Notes under the pieces: model-generated
Seen by the model: only the letters and a program-made list of their open reading frames with translations
Told to the model about the DNA's origin: nothing
The model's database searches: none
Part shown: positions 34,004 to 45,860 of the stretch, piece by piece
Layout of the letters: every line of letters starts with the position of its first letter
Position numbering within the stretch: position 1 is the first letter of the stretch
Assembly (NCBI GenBank): GCA_050084985.1
Contig: JBITNC010000001.1
Coordinates: 114,204,001 to 114,268,000, forward strand
Direction of reading: 5' to 3'
Length of the DNA: 64,000 bases
Source: Nageia nagi
Lineage: Eukaryota > Pinophyta
Position numbers and translations under genes: made by a program

Positions 34004-34241
34004 CCTTATGGCCTTGTGCATCCTTATGTGGTAGTTAAGATGGCATTTTATGGTTAATGTTTTTGCCTCTAAATATTGAATTTTTGATTTGGTCAATTCA
34101 ACATTTTTTGTGACTTAATTTTGAATTGATATGGCTTGTAAATCTTGACTTGGTAATATTAATGGCTTGTGAATCTTGACTTGGTGACTGGTCAAGTTGG
34201 TCGACTCGACTGTGATGCACTGTCAAACGTTCATAACTTTT

Positions 34242-34258
34242 GATCCGACCGTCGGATC
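34242..34258. repeat. 17-bp perfect palindrome
   Basis: GATCCGAC-C-GTCGGATC: 8-bp arms with a single-base centre, in a locally GC-richer stretch (34200-34330). It could be a protein-binding site or a hairpin; function unknown. Confidence 0.8.
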
Positions 34259-35919
34259 GTCTTGAAATTTTGAGGAGAGCTAGATATGGGTTTTTATCAT
34301 GCAGTGGCAACCTCCTATGGGAGGCATGCATCCAAATAGAAAGTTTTCTGATTGACCTAAATCCATCATTTAGTGCCTCAAAATTAGCTTTTAGTGTCAA
34401 TTTTTAGGATTTTTCAATAAGTAGACTTTAATATCTTTTGTTGTGAGAGTTTGTTTAAAATAATAAGTGAGAGTTCCTTTAGTCCTTGTTAACTGAGCTT
34501 GCATGCCCAGTTTGGCCATGATCTGAGGACCTTTCTATTTTTAGAAAGTTTCCATTTTTCTATTTTTAGAAAGTTTCTATTTTTAGTAAGTGCTAGTTTT
34601 TGGACGGTTCTTGATTTTCAGGAAGTGCAAGTTTTCTCTTGGCTATATGAGCTATTGTAATGGACCTGAAAAAAGGTAGTGTAGATTCAGAAGAATAAAA
34701 TAAAGTGTGTGTTAAAAAAGGTTATTCTTCCATTGGTTTGCTTGTTGTGTAAATCAATTACTTTTGGAGATTTATTTGGATCTTCTAAGGGAGTCTGCAC
34801 CAGACTGCAAATGTGATAATGTAGATTGTCTTGCAAAAGGTCAACATGAAGACCATGGAAAATGGTCATATCCATGATAATGGAATATGAGTCAAATCTC
34901 TATTTGATTTTTTTAGTTGAGTTAAAAGCAATGGTGATCAATATAAAACAAAGGAACTTATAGGATTACAAATATTTAAATCATCAATAAAAAATAAGAA
35001 CATTAAAGCACAGAAGATTAAAAGTTGATGTGAGAAAATGAGACAAGAAATTGCATTCTTTATTTAAAAAGCAAGAGAAGGTTCCCCCTAACAAACCCAA
35101 GTGGATGGAATTTATGGCACATTTGGTACATGATATGGTGAATGGACACTAGAATTAAAAGAGTTGGCATCATCATCAGATGAGCTAGAATCTAACATAC
35201 CTAATTCTAGAATTTCTTCATGAGAAAGAGGTGGAAAGTGGTAGACAAAATCAAATTGGTGACATAGAATCCTATGATCGAAATGCCATGTAACGTGGAA
35301 AGCGTACATTGATGGCTACTATAGTGCATACCGATAGACTATTTATGCAATAGTGATCAATTCAAAATACTCCTATGGATGAAATCTAATGTATTATACA
35401 AATTGCAAAAGATGCAAATTGCATGGTGTACAGATCATGATGCACCATGACCAATCAGGTTGATTGAGCAAATGAAATAATAATCAAACATGATCCTCAT
35501 GATTAAGATGAAGGATCATGCAAATGCCAAATTGCTCATCAGGGTAGGACTATATAAAAGCCAATCATTATTACATTAGAACCTTAAAGGTGATAAAGGC
35601 ACGATGAACTAAAATTGCATAAACTTTTTGATGCACTATGTTTTCTTGGAGCTCGTTTGATAAGGCATTAAATTGAGAAAAATCAATGAAGGATAATCAA
35701 GGACTCTACCCAAAATCATAAATGAAAAGACAAATGAAAAGTATAGATCACTTATGGTTATTTGTAAGAAGAGAGGCTCCATATTGTCAAAATGTCATAA
35801 TTACAATTATGACAATTGATGGAACTCCTAGGATAATGGATTCATGAAGATAAAAAAAAAATATCACACCATCCTTCATTTATTATCATATACATTTTGA
35901 TAATACATGTAATGACCAA

Positions 35920-36315
35920 GTGAATGTATCACTATGCTATCTCTTTCTCTCATCTCAACTATTTCATATTACATGGAATAATTTTGTCATGAACAATAGG
36001 TTAATCATCATGGATCCCAAAGAGAATTTCTTTGCAGACATGGGGATTCCTTCTCTAAATCTTGGTGAGTATATGAATATATGGCCAAAAATAGAAAATG
36101 CTTACTTACACCATGAATTGACTACAATAAAAGTTGAAATAGTAATAATGGCCCACAAATTCAACATGCTGAAAAGAGAAAAGGTTGTATGTGTACAGTC
36201 TTGGAACAAACTTATGGCTAAGAAAAATGAATTTCTCATTGAGAAAACTATTTGGGCATGTCAAGAAAATGAGAAAGAGATGCAAATTAGGAATGAGGCC
36301 AACTCTACCCACTGA
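35920..36315 (+). other. Isolated ORF of unknown nature
   Basis: 131 codons, more convincing from the internal Met at 36010 (MDPKENFFADMGIPSLNLGE). The C-terminal half is rich in Lys/Glu and could form a helix. No family recognised. It lies inside the LARD-like element and may be chance or a gag relic. Confidence 0.2.
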
Positions 36316-37282
36316 GGGATGCAATGCTTAAAAGAAAAGGGGAAGAGAAGGGCCTCCATATATAAGAATATCCTTCACCATCATGGTATTAGTGTTTCAA
36401 AGGAGAAGATTGATGATATAAAACCATTCAAACCTTCTATGGGTATTGAAGAAGCTGGATCATAGTATCTATTACTAAAAGTAGATACTGTAGTCTGGAA
36501 TGGCCTTTCCTACTCAAAATCCAACAAAGCCCCTTTCTGAAGTTGGATTGGTGAAGTTTCCCTCAAGGGGGAGAGTAAATATAACTTCTTGTTGAATTCA
36601 TATGTATGTGATGTCATATTCACCCCCCAAGAGGATTTATTGGCTCTATAGTAAATCTAAATTCTTGTTGAATTCATATGTGTGTGATTTCACCTTCACC
36701 CCCAAGAGGATTGATTAGTTTTATAGTGTTGAGCTTATTTGTGCACATTATGTATATGTAATTTTTATAGTCCTCCATATAATAAGATCTTATTTATGCA
36801 CTTTATTTCATCTTGGTGTGTACATTTTGATACTTATTTTCTCCATGAGTGAGGAACTAGTATGTGCATCATATATACAATACATATCTATGAGTTTGAT
36901 TAAAATTTGATTGGTATTTGGATGGCATTTACCTTATGTGATATATGATGCATGTAACTGATCATGTTTATGAGCTACTTGTAGCTTGTAGGTTTCACTT
37001 CTTAAGATTGCAAGTTACTTATTATAGGTGTGTAGGCTCATGGAGACTCATATCAACATTTTGTTGAAGACTACTTCATCTGCAGATATGATGATCAATT
37101 TATGCAGGTTTCTATAGGATGTTGAAAAAACTACAAATCTATAAAAAGATGGTCAACACAATTTTATAGTCTATGTCAAAGCTTGGAAATCTCTATTATC
37201 TCCATTCTCATCCCCCTTTGTATTTTCAGGGGGAGAATTATTTTGGTTACATATATTGTATCAACATTCCCAAGATTAAATT

Positions 37283-37291
37283 AAGGGGGAG
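37283..37291 (+). other. Polypurine tract of the LARD-like element
   Basis: AAGGGGGAG immediately before TGTTGGAATT of the 3' LTR, the standard Copia arrangement. Confidence 0.9.
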
Positions 37292-37917
37292 TGTTGGAAT
37301 TATAATGTAATTTGGAAATGGCTATTTACATTGTTTTTTTTTATATATCATGGAATAATCCAACTTAAGAAAATAAGTGGATTATGCATGTAGGTAAATA
37401 TGGAACCCCACATAATATTATAATGGGGGTTTGTCCACATGGGCTTGTAGGCCCATGGTGTAAGTGTACACATGAAATATGTAAGAGCATCATGTGAGTA
37501 GGTTGAGCACCATATGAAGAGTGTCCTACCCATTCAAGTATATAATAATTCTTAGTGTAAACTCATGGTTAGTTAACCATAGGTGGTTAAATTTACTAAA
37601 AACCTAGGGTTAACTTAGAGTCCTATAAAAGGACCCCATGAGTAGGAGAATTTACATACTTGGATACTTGAAGTATGATATGTTAAATTAGGTATTAGAG
37701 CTTATAGAAGAGTTAATATTGTCTATTGTAAATAGCCATGGAGATATATATAGAGATTTCCAAGTGAAGTGGATGTACTCCCTTAGTTGGAGGCATCACT
37801 ATATATCTTGTGTCAATTTAGTGTGATTGACTCTTTGTTCTTAGTTTAGAATAATTGCTATATTTGATGGATGTCCTATAAGTGTTATTGGGTTATGGAA
37901 TCCTTCAATTTCCATTA
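37292..37917 (+). repeat. 3' LTR of the LARD-like element
   Basis: Aligned end to end with 29508-30133. A TATA box CTATAAAAGG lies at 37623-37632. It lacks a 14-bp stretch around the second 'tgtacacatg' present in the 5' copy and has small insertions elsewhere. Confidence 0.92.
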
Positions 37918-37922
37918 GATAT

Positions 37923-38010
37923 AACTTATTCATCTTTGATTTGAGCATTTAGCATTGTTGCAATTATCAATTTTATTTTATGTAGATAGAAAGTAAATTA
38001 TCTATATAAT
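37923..38010 (+). repeat. Gypsy-2 3' LTR, middle segment
   Basis: A short AT-rich piece between the LARD-like element's target duplication and CACTA-1. It is assigned to the Gypsy-2 LTR by position only. Confidence 0.4.
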
Positions 38011-38633
38011 CACTACATCAAAAAGGTCTTTTACAATATTTTTTAATGATATTTTAAAACTTCTCTAATAGATACTAATATTATGGTCTAAAACCACTCT
38101 TAAAAATATTCCTTACAAAATATAAAAAGAAAATCATAGATATATTTAATAATAATTGGGCATTATTAAGTTGTGGGGAACAAATTAAACAAGTGAGCAT
38201 GGGTTATCAAGGTGCTGGGAATAAATTAAACATCCAAGCATTTGAGCTATATTTTAGTAGTTAGGAACATCCATTCCACACAATAAAATATTAGTGAAAA
38301 CCAATACCCTCTTATAGAGATTTTGAAGTGAGAACAAGCTATAAGAACACTAGTGAGGGTGAATTTAATGATAGTTGGACGATCTTAAGTAAGATCATCT
38401 TATTGGGGTGGGAACAAGATGCAAGAATATAATGGGGTGAGAATAATAATAATTTAAAGAATTTTTAATGACATTCCAAGTGAAAACTATTTCTTACTAT
38501 TTTTTGATGGAAGCCAATGCCCACTTTAAGAGACTTGAGCTAACACAAGTAGGAAGGTGTAAACAAGCAAGAAGTTGTAGGCAAAGATGAATTCATTAGG
38601 TTGATACCACTTCTACTTTACTACATTTATGAT

Positions 38634-38858
38634 TTAAAATTTTTTTAGAGCTAATAAATATAATATCTTTCCAATTTCATGTGAAATAATTTCACATCTA
38701 ATTATCTTTCTATGAATTTCCATGCACCATTTTAAAGTTGTAAAAGTTACACACATAGGTAGAATAGTTGCAATGGTTATTGAATCTGGTATGAAACTAG
38801 TCAATTGCATTTTTAGATAACACTTGAGAGCCTCTAAACCATTCTCATTCTTCAACAT
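38634..38858 (-). pseudogene. PPR gene fragment in CACTA-1
   Basis: A 74-aa open piece: GLEALKCYLKMQLTSFIPDS, then ITIATILPMCVTFTTLKW and EIHRKIIRCEIISH. This follows the PPR pattern 'EAL..Y..MQ..G..PDS.T..S.LPAC..L..L..G..IH..IIR'. It corresponds to the block at 25257-25439 in CACTA-2. Confidence 0.8.
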
Positions 38859-39119
38859 TTTATTCTATTCTCTATAATGAAAGCATGCCTAGGTGCAAAT
38901 GTAAAAATGCAAGTAATCAATCTCTTATCAACCTTTCTTACTCCCATACAACTATTTATAACATTTGTAATATGCATATTTTCAATCTAACACATCCATT
39001 CTTGTTATAAATAAAAAAATATTAGGATATTTTATAAAATACATTGGTATCTCCATGATCAACCCAATTGTAGGTCTTCAAAAAAGACAACCCTTGAGTT
39101 TTGAAGAGTTCTATGAACC

Positions 39120-39800
39120 CACAAAAGGTTAATAATACTAAAGATACAATTTGAGTTCCATTATTTATCCTAATTTATCCATTATAATAGGAAGCAATTG
39201 CATAATAATATTGGTATTTTCCAAGGTAGAAAACCTCATAATTTCATTAACTTTCATATGTAGATGTTCTGATATGAGATTCATAAGCATTGTTCTTATT
39301 TGTAGTTATAACAAGAGAACTAATTATGTCTACCATATAAGGAGAAAGAGGAAAACCAAGACCCAATTGCTCATATTATTGAGTAAAGAAATACAAAGCA
39401 TATTAAAATTTATTTGTTACATTTGGATAAACATTTATACTTTATAATAATATTATAATAATTGTTTGAATATTAACATGGGTAATCATTGGAATTTGAA
39501 CCATGGGCCCATGCAAGAACTCAAAATTCCTACTTAAAGCCCAAGTACTACTATACTTCACTTAGTTATTTTCATCCTTTATTGTATTAAGTATTAAATT
39601 CAATTCTATATTCACTAATGGCAAGATTTTTTCCTTGGATGGTCCTTATATAATGGACCTAAATGCATAGGTATCTTCCTACCTACAATGCCAATAAGCC
39701 TATGAAATATTTTCTTACATGTATGGCATGATAATAAGAGCTATATCATCACCAATTGTCCTAACAACTAACCCTACAAAAGTTACTCCTACCATTAAAA
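39120..39800 (-). repeat. Internal direct duplication in CACTA-1, left copy
   Basis: Shares several ordered blocks with 43190-43690: 'cattataataggaag(c/a)aattgcataataatatt', 'cattagat/tgtattaag', 'ggtccttatataatgga(c/t)c(t/c)aaatgcataggtat' and 'taaccct'. The minus strand may be PPR-linked sequence but is too decayed to read. Confidence 0.75.
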
Positions 39801-39879
39801 AATTTCAAGCTCCTTCATATCGGTCCTAGTCTTCTTCCTATTTTATCAAAGTAGACACACAAGTGTAGGTAATGCTTTC

Positions 39880-41150
39880 TTCATAAAATGGATATAGAAA
39901 ATCATAGAATCTATAATAAATTTATCCATAAGTTTCCATGCCCCATTTTAAAGCTACAAAAGTTGCATATACAACTAAAATACTTCCAATAATTATTGAA
40001 TCTAGTTTAGAAATAGTAAATTATATTTTTTCAAAATACTTGAGAGCCCCGAAACGATGCTTAAGAAACCTAGTCTTTGCATATATTATTATCATTGCAA
40101 TCCATGAGATGGTGGTTCTATCCTTCATTTTTTTAAATAGTTCATGGGCCCTATGCATGATCCTAAACATAACATATATATATCAAATAAATCATCACAA
40201 AAAACTATTCTATGATGGATCCAAGTATAAGGGATCTTGTATAAACCTTCATGGATTACAAGTACATCCACATGGAAGAGATGCTAAAAACTTTTGTAGG
40301 TTTGTTAAATTTTCTACTTTACATACAAGAGTAATTTACTATTAATACTTTTGATTATTAAGGAACACTTAAAATTTTAATAAGTGGCAATAACTTTAAA
40401 TAATCCATAAATACCTTTGTGATAACACATAAGTCACTAGATCTTTGAGAGGTAGTTAGCTTGGGAGCTTGATTACTATGGTTGGTCAATATATTAAATT
40501 TAGGCTCACATACAATGAAGTTGATAAGAATAAGGCTAGTTTTAGGAGATATACATAATGCCTACATCCTACAATTAAGGCTTGGATTTACTATACCAAG
40601 TTTGAAATAAAAGAAATTGGAGATTAAAAAGGCTCAATAGTGTTAAGAGAGAGTTGTTGAGCAGCTTCATGAGGATGGTATAAATGAGGAAGTTTTTATG
40701 GCCTTTAATGAGTTTTTATGGTGCCATAAGAATTTTGAGGAGTTCTTAAGGAGAATAATGGCAATAAGGAGAGAGTCATTTCCATTCTATGTGGAAGTAA
40801 CACACATATTTTTTTAATCTAGTTATTCTAAGTTGCACATACAACTCTGAAACTTATCAATTTTATTTACTAAAAATAGTTAAGATCCTCTAAAGTATGC
40901 TCATTCAATGTTGTATTTTTCATTTTGATACATGATCCTTGCATTCAATGAGATTTTCTCTCTCTACAATATTTTGTAAAATAGTATATGTCTTTTACAT
41001 GAATTCTATAGGCACTAAACAAATAAGTGTACATTGCAACATCAATTTTATTGGTATGCTATTTATGAATTATTTTGTTCATCTAGATGCCCAACACATG
41101 TAAGAAGGTCAACCATACATATATAATGAGGTTTATAACATAAAATCAAA
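39880..41150 (-). pseudogene. Decayed PPR fragments in CACTA-1
   Basis: Two stretches recall the CACTA-2 PPR blocks at the DNA level. Around 39920-40100: 'aagtttccatgccccattttaaagctacaaaagttgcatatacaactaaaatacttcc', the same words as 24700-24740 and 25350-25400. Around 40920-41130: 'ttctataggcactaaacaaataagtgtacattgcaacatc' and 'aagaaggtcaaccatacatat', as at 24210-24340 and 25100-25150. Translation is broken throughout. 40130-40800 between them is unassigned. Confidence 0.6.
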
Positions 41151-41156
41151 CAATAA

Positions 41157-41648
41157 TGCTATTAATAAAGATGAAGCAACTAAATGGAACTACCACATTC
41201 ACCCAATCAAGACTAGTATGAAGATGCGTATATAAACTATAATACTAAAATAGAAGTTCTTAAAAATGATGGAAATACAACCCAAATCAATTTATAGTAA
41301 TGGATAAAGCAAATAACTATAAGGAACAACCTAGTAAAACTTAATGCAATTCATCAAGTGTAAAAACTATGTTATAAAATTAATAATGATCCCTAAGACT
41401 ATCTCAACCCTAAGATTCATAAGGAATTAGTTACAAAAGTTTCTCATGTAATGTGAAGCATAAAACTGAATAAAATAATCTAAGTGTAATGCTTAGAAAT
41501 AAATTGATAAGAAAAATCTAGCACTTGTGCTGGTAAGAGCATTGGAATTGGTTGGAGTACTAGTAGTAATAGAATAGATATCACTAACACTAGTGTAAGC
41601 ATTGGTACTAATAGAATAGATATCATGAGATTAATTCAATCTCTAACA
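41157..41648 (-). repeat. 3' LTR of the truncated Copia (left bound tentative)
   Basis: The sense start TGTTAGAGATTGAATT at 41648 follows the polypurine tract CAAGGGGGAGAA (41660-41649). A sense TATA-like motif 'tttatatac' lies near 41228-41236. The other end is assigned from the resumption of PPR-like DNA. Confidence 0.6.
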
Positions 41649-41660
41649 TTCTCCCCCTTG

Positions 41661-43018
41661 ATGTTGAATGGACTAGTAAGTGAGTTCCTCAGCTTTAAAA
41701 AATGAGATTTCATAACTCCTTTTGTAAATACATCTGCTATTTAATCATTATTGCTACAATATATCAGTTCAATCTACATTTTCTCCACCATATCATAATT
41801 GAAGTGATATTTCAAATCAAAGTGCTTTGACCTGCTATTGTGGATTGGGTTTTGTTCAAATTGAATGGCACTCAAGTTGTCATAAAATAGTAAGGTAGGT
41901 TCAACTTTCTTCTCACTAATTTCCTCCAACACCTTATGGAGCCATAATACTTGAGAACCTACTAAACTGAGTGCTATGTATTATATTGCACTAGAGGAGT
42001 GTCCCACTTATTCCTACCTCCTGGAGCTCTATGTGATCAAATAAATCCCAAAAAATAATAATTGTTAGAAGTAGACTTTTGAACATCCTAATTACTACCT
42101 TAATTAAAATTACTAAAACCATACAAATTTGTTTTCTCAAATTGACAATAATGGATCCCATAATCAAGAATACCCCTCACATACCTCATAATTCTCTTTG
42201 CAACCTTCAAATGCAAAATATATGGGTCACTCATACACCTTGAAACCATTGAGATAAAAAAAAGCAATATTTAGCTTGGTGTTGGTGATAAATATAAGGC
42301 TCCCTAAAATTATTGTAAATTATTTTTTCTCAGCCATGTCATCCTTATAGAATAGTACATCATGATAAATAGTTGTAGGGATTGATTTTCCACTTTCCAT
42401 CCTATTCTTCTTCAACATATTAGTTGCATACTTAGTTTGACAAATGAATATTATGGCATGATTTTAATGCACCTCCATACCAAGGAAATAATTAATCAAC
42501 CCCAAATCCTTTATTTTAAACTCTTACATGATATCAACCTTGAAGCTATCATTAAAAATAGAACTACTACCCATATAGATCAAATCATCTAGATATAAAC
42601 ATACAAGTATGGTCTAACATTTATGAGAAACCAAGGAAAGGACCATTCTAATAATCTCTTACCTAGCTATAGGATAAAAGGTTCCTTCATAATCAATCCT
42701 ATATTTTTAAGTGAATCCATTGGAAACTAACCTTAATTTGCATCTTTTAACAATCCCATCACTATTATACTTGGTCTTGTAGACACACTTGGATCCCACA
42801 CACTTCTTTCCTTTGGGAAACTTGCATAGCTCCCAAGTATCATTCTTAACAATGGAATTTAGTTCATCTTTCATAGCTTGCACCCAAACATCATTAGTAT
42901 TATCATTTTCATAACATGGAGGATCAAAATAAGAAGTATAACCCAAAGTATAATTTACCATTTCACCTTTGCATTCACCATCATCTTCATCTCCATAAAT
43001 ATGCAGTGGCATAAGCAA
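41661..43018 (-). pseudogene. Copia RT-RNase H fragment
   Basis: The open start 42707-43018 contains WVQAMKDELNSIVKNDTWEL, then KGKKCVGSKCVYKTKYNSDG and KRCKLRLVSNGFT, the N-terminus of Copia RT (RVT_2). In broken frames downstream: VCLYLDDLIYMGSS (catalytic YVDD changed to YLDD), KDLGLINYFLGMEV, IFICQTKYATNML. Then come RNase H motifs YIALSLVGSQVLWL, SRSKHFDLKYHF and IADVFTKGVMKS before the PPT. The order is correct for Copia; many stops. Confidence 0.9.
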
Positions 43019-43189
43019 GAATAACTATATCCAACATGTCTTCCTTATGTATTGTGGCACATTTGGTCAACATATTATTGAATAATATATTTTATTTCTT
43101 CTATATTTTCCAATTTCTATATAATTACCTACAATAGCCCACACACCAATGCCTACAAAATGCCTTACTTACCTCAATCACATGTAGAT

Positions 43190-43690
43190 ACTATATGAAG
43201 TTCCATTATTTGATCTAATTTCCCCATTATAATAGGAAGAAATTGCATAATAATATTAAAAGTTTTATAGATAAAATAACTCATAACTTAATTCATAGTA
43301 TCATGTGCAAATATTCTAAGATGAGTATCAAAAGCATAATTCCTACCAGATAAGGAATAAAACATCATACTCAAAGTTCAAGCAATGTATTTATTTCCTT
43401 AATTATTTTAATCCTTCATTAGATTAAGGTTGCACTTTAATGCCATATTCACCAATAATGAGAGATTTTCAAAGGATGGTCCTTCTATAATGGATCCAAA
43501 TGCATAGGTATGTTCCTTCCTACAATACCTATCAAGGTTTGAAATATTTTATTGCACATGTGATTGTATGATAAGAGGAACTATATAATCATTAATATTC
43601 CTAGTAGTTAACCCTAATCAAGTCCCTCCTTCCATTGACAAATTCCAAGATCCTTTACTACTTGATTAAGAGAAATCCATCACTTGAGAA
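43190..43690 (-). repeat. Internal direct duplication in CACTA-1, right copy
   Basis: Partner of 39120-39800, about 3.9-4.0 kb away, separated in part by the Copia insert and the decayed PPR region. The first blocks after the insert are 'gttccattatttgatctaatttccccattataatagg'. Confidence 0.75.
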
Positions 43691-43979
43691 ATATCTTTAG
43701 ACATCTTGTAGGCATGATGAAAAACCAAGCTAACAATGAGGTAAATAGGTATCTTGAGCATGAGGTTGGCCAATCAGACACTAATTATGAAATTGATATT
43801 TTACTATTGGTTCTTAGTCCTAGTCCTTAGTAGTAGTACTTGATTTTCATATATGTATAGTTATGTATTTGACAAAAGTTTTAGGATATCCTCTCACCTC
43901 ATATTTGATGGTTGGGATATGTAGGCATTACATCTTCCCATTATATGGAGGGCTCAATTTCTTTATCATTCTATTTCCT

Positions 43980-44115
43980 TAACAAACATGAACCTTGTCA
44001 TCTTACTATACAAAATACTTACCTTCTTAATACTCCCATATTTTGAACACATATCTATTAGGGTTGTTATCATAATTGAATAGAAAAGAAACCCATATCT
44101 AATTATTTATCTATA
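43980..44115 (-). pseudogene. Small PPR relic near the right end of CACTA-1
   Basis: 'atacttaccttcttaatactcccatattttgaacacatatctattagggttgttatcataattg' parallels 24588-24652 and 25247-25310. There it encodes the IALIDIYSKYGSINK part of a PPR block. Confidence 0.65.
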
Positions 44116-44680
44116 AATATCTTAGCAAAACATAAAATATAAGAAGCAAAATGAGTAGGGATATTTTGCACATACCTTGAATTCATTATACATACATACA
44201 CACATACATATTTAAAGATGGTGATTTTAAATTTCCCTCCTAGGATCTATTAAGGAAATTTAAAACTTCCCTCTTAGGATCTATTAGAGTGGTTTAAAAC
44301 TACCCTCTTAGGTTCTACCATAAAATAGTGATATAAAACCACCCTAATAGAACTTAAAAGGGTAGTTTAAACCACCCTCATAGTTATAAGCCAAGGTGCA
44401 TTTGTTATGAATTTTTTCAATGGCTTATAAAGGGTGGTTTATAATCACCCTAAAATAACTAATAGGATGGTTTATAACCATCATATAATATCATAAGAGG
44501 GTTTTTATTAACCACCATCATATGTATAATGTATGATAATTTTTTTGAGGTAATTTTTGATCATCATAGTATGATGCCAACTTTCTAATGATGCTAGCAT
44601 AGATGATGGTTGGAAAACCATTGTTATAGGTGTTTAAGGGTAATTTAGAAATACCATAAAAGGCCATTTTTGGTGTAACT

Positions 44681-45850
44681 AATATATCAATTTTAATTTT
44701 AATTTATCCACATTGGTCATTGGAATTCAAAGAAAATATGGTAAAAATATATATATTTTGCAATAAATAAAATCATACATTGCTATTAATAAGAGTTAGA
44801 TTTCTTATTACCATCATTACTGATGATCCTCAATTGTAGGTTACCTTTTATAGTATAATATTCCATCTCACCCATTTTACATGGTATCCTTACCTATAAC
44901 ATTATCTCTTATTATTTTATATTTGGATTATACTTTTACATAGGAATGTTATTATGAAATAGGTATGCTATCCTCTTTTTGGTTCATACTATGCTTCACA
45001 CAGGGACATTATTATATGGTAATAATCTCATCTCTAGTGTTGTATCTCTTTTTTACACTTAGTATCATGTTTTATATGGTAACATGATCAATATAATGTT
45101 TTAGGGAAAATGTTAGCAATGAATTTGTAGCCAAATGGCTATAATTTTGATTTCAAAATCTGGATTTGGCTATTTTGACAGGTCTCATGTTCAACAATAC
45201 TACCCCAATTTTATATTAATTTTTTATTTTATAGGTGGAATAATTGGCTTATTATTTTATTTTTTCAATATTTTAAATATATAGCTTTTATTTAGAAAGA
45301 GTTTTTGCACAATATAGCTTTGAAATTATAAAAAATACCAATATAACATTATTGCCCCACCTACACACACACACACACACACACACCAAAATGATCCATG
45401 TTTTCATATACAAGGATAATTTGAGTGTCAATATTTCATGTGAATTTATTTTTTGGAGAATAAAATTACAACATTCAAATTTCAATAGAAAATAAAAGAT
45501 ACAAAATTCACAAGTTTTTTGAGGAGTTTTTAAAAAACAAATTCATTTCATCAAAGGTATGTTTGTAAAGAAGCTTATTTCACTACCGTTACATCAACTA
45601 TGCATTAATTTTTGTTTGCATTGTGCTTCATAAATTGGTCATTTTGCCTATTTTTATTTTTAATGATGCTCCTAATATTTTATCATTCCATCCATTTGTC
45701 TATGTTATTAGATGCTTAACTAATTTTTCATTCCATACATCTTTTATTTTCATGCCATCCTTTATATTTGGTCATTTCATCCACTTTTCATCAAATGATT
45801 CAATAATTTATCATTTTTTCCATTTTTAATTATCATATCATTAAGAATAA
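44681..45850. other. Region between CACTA-1 and the hAT relic
   Basis: The start should be the remaining Gypsy-2 LTR; no LTR end can be recognised. Contains an (AC)12 microsatellite at 45363-45386. Otherwise AT-rich with no coding motif. Confidence 0.4.
45363..45386. repeat. (AC)12 microsatellite
   Basis: Twelve perfect AC dinucleotides. Confidence 0.97.
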
Positions 45851-45860
45851 TTTGTAATTC

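Larger units (their letters stand above)
30149..37291 (+). other. Non-coding interior of the LARD-like element
   Basis: No retroelement domain in any frame. 30230-30890: T/A-rich. 30898-31260: GC-rich 60-bp array. 31260-33600: nothing recognised. 33621-34003: 43-bp array. 34242-34258: palindrome. 34400-35900: nothing recognised. 35920-36315: an isolated ORF. 36500-37290: GA-rich tracts typical of Copia 3' ends, including AAGGGGGAGAG near 36555 and CAGGGGGAGAA near 37229. Confidence 0.7.
29508..37917 (+). mobile_element. Large Copia-like element without recognisable pol (LARD-like)
   Basis: Two 626-bp LTRs in direct orientation, a tRNA-Met-like PBS, a GGGGGAG polypurine tract and a near-perfect 5-bp target duplication (gacat 29503-29507, gatat 37918-37922). 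The 7.2 kb interior lacks gag, protease, integrase or RT motifs, so it would need proteins in trans. PBS and PPT type suggest the Copia superfamily. The interior is made of AT-rich DNA and three tandem arrays. LTRs differ by about 35 substitutions plus a few indels by hand count (about 6%). Confidence 0.88.
41157..43018 (-). mobile_element. Truncated Copia element inside CACTA-1
   Basis: Minus strand, 3' part only: RT, RNase H, PPT and 3' LTR. Flanking CACTA-1 PPR-related sequence stops near 41150 and resumes near 43190, which defines the insert. There is no integrase, gag, PBS or 5' LTR. The left LTR bound (TG at 41157) is tentative. Confidence 0.7.
38011..44680. mobile_element. CACTA-1: 6.7 kb non-autonomous CACTA element with PPR fragments
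   Basis: The left end is CACTACATCAAAAAGGTCTT at 38011. The right end at 44680, read inverted, is AGTTACACCAAAAATGGCCTT, and the match continues for about 30 bp (CTTTTA..TATTT). The 3-bp target duplication AAT lies at 38008-38010 and 44681-44683. There is no transposase inside. The subterminal region 44215-44530 has many copies of 'ggtttaaaaccaccct' in both orientations, as is typical of CACTA transposase-binding ends. The interior carries minus-strand PPR fragments, an internal direct duplication and a truncated Copia element. Confidence 0.85.

Noticed and set aside
34098-34400. 100-codon minus-strand ORF in the LARD interior
   Set aside because: No domain, no initiation context, and it crosses the palindrome in a repeat-poor but non-coding stretch; length is compatible with chance.
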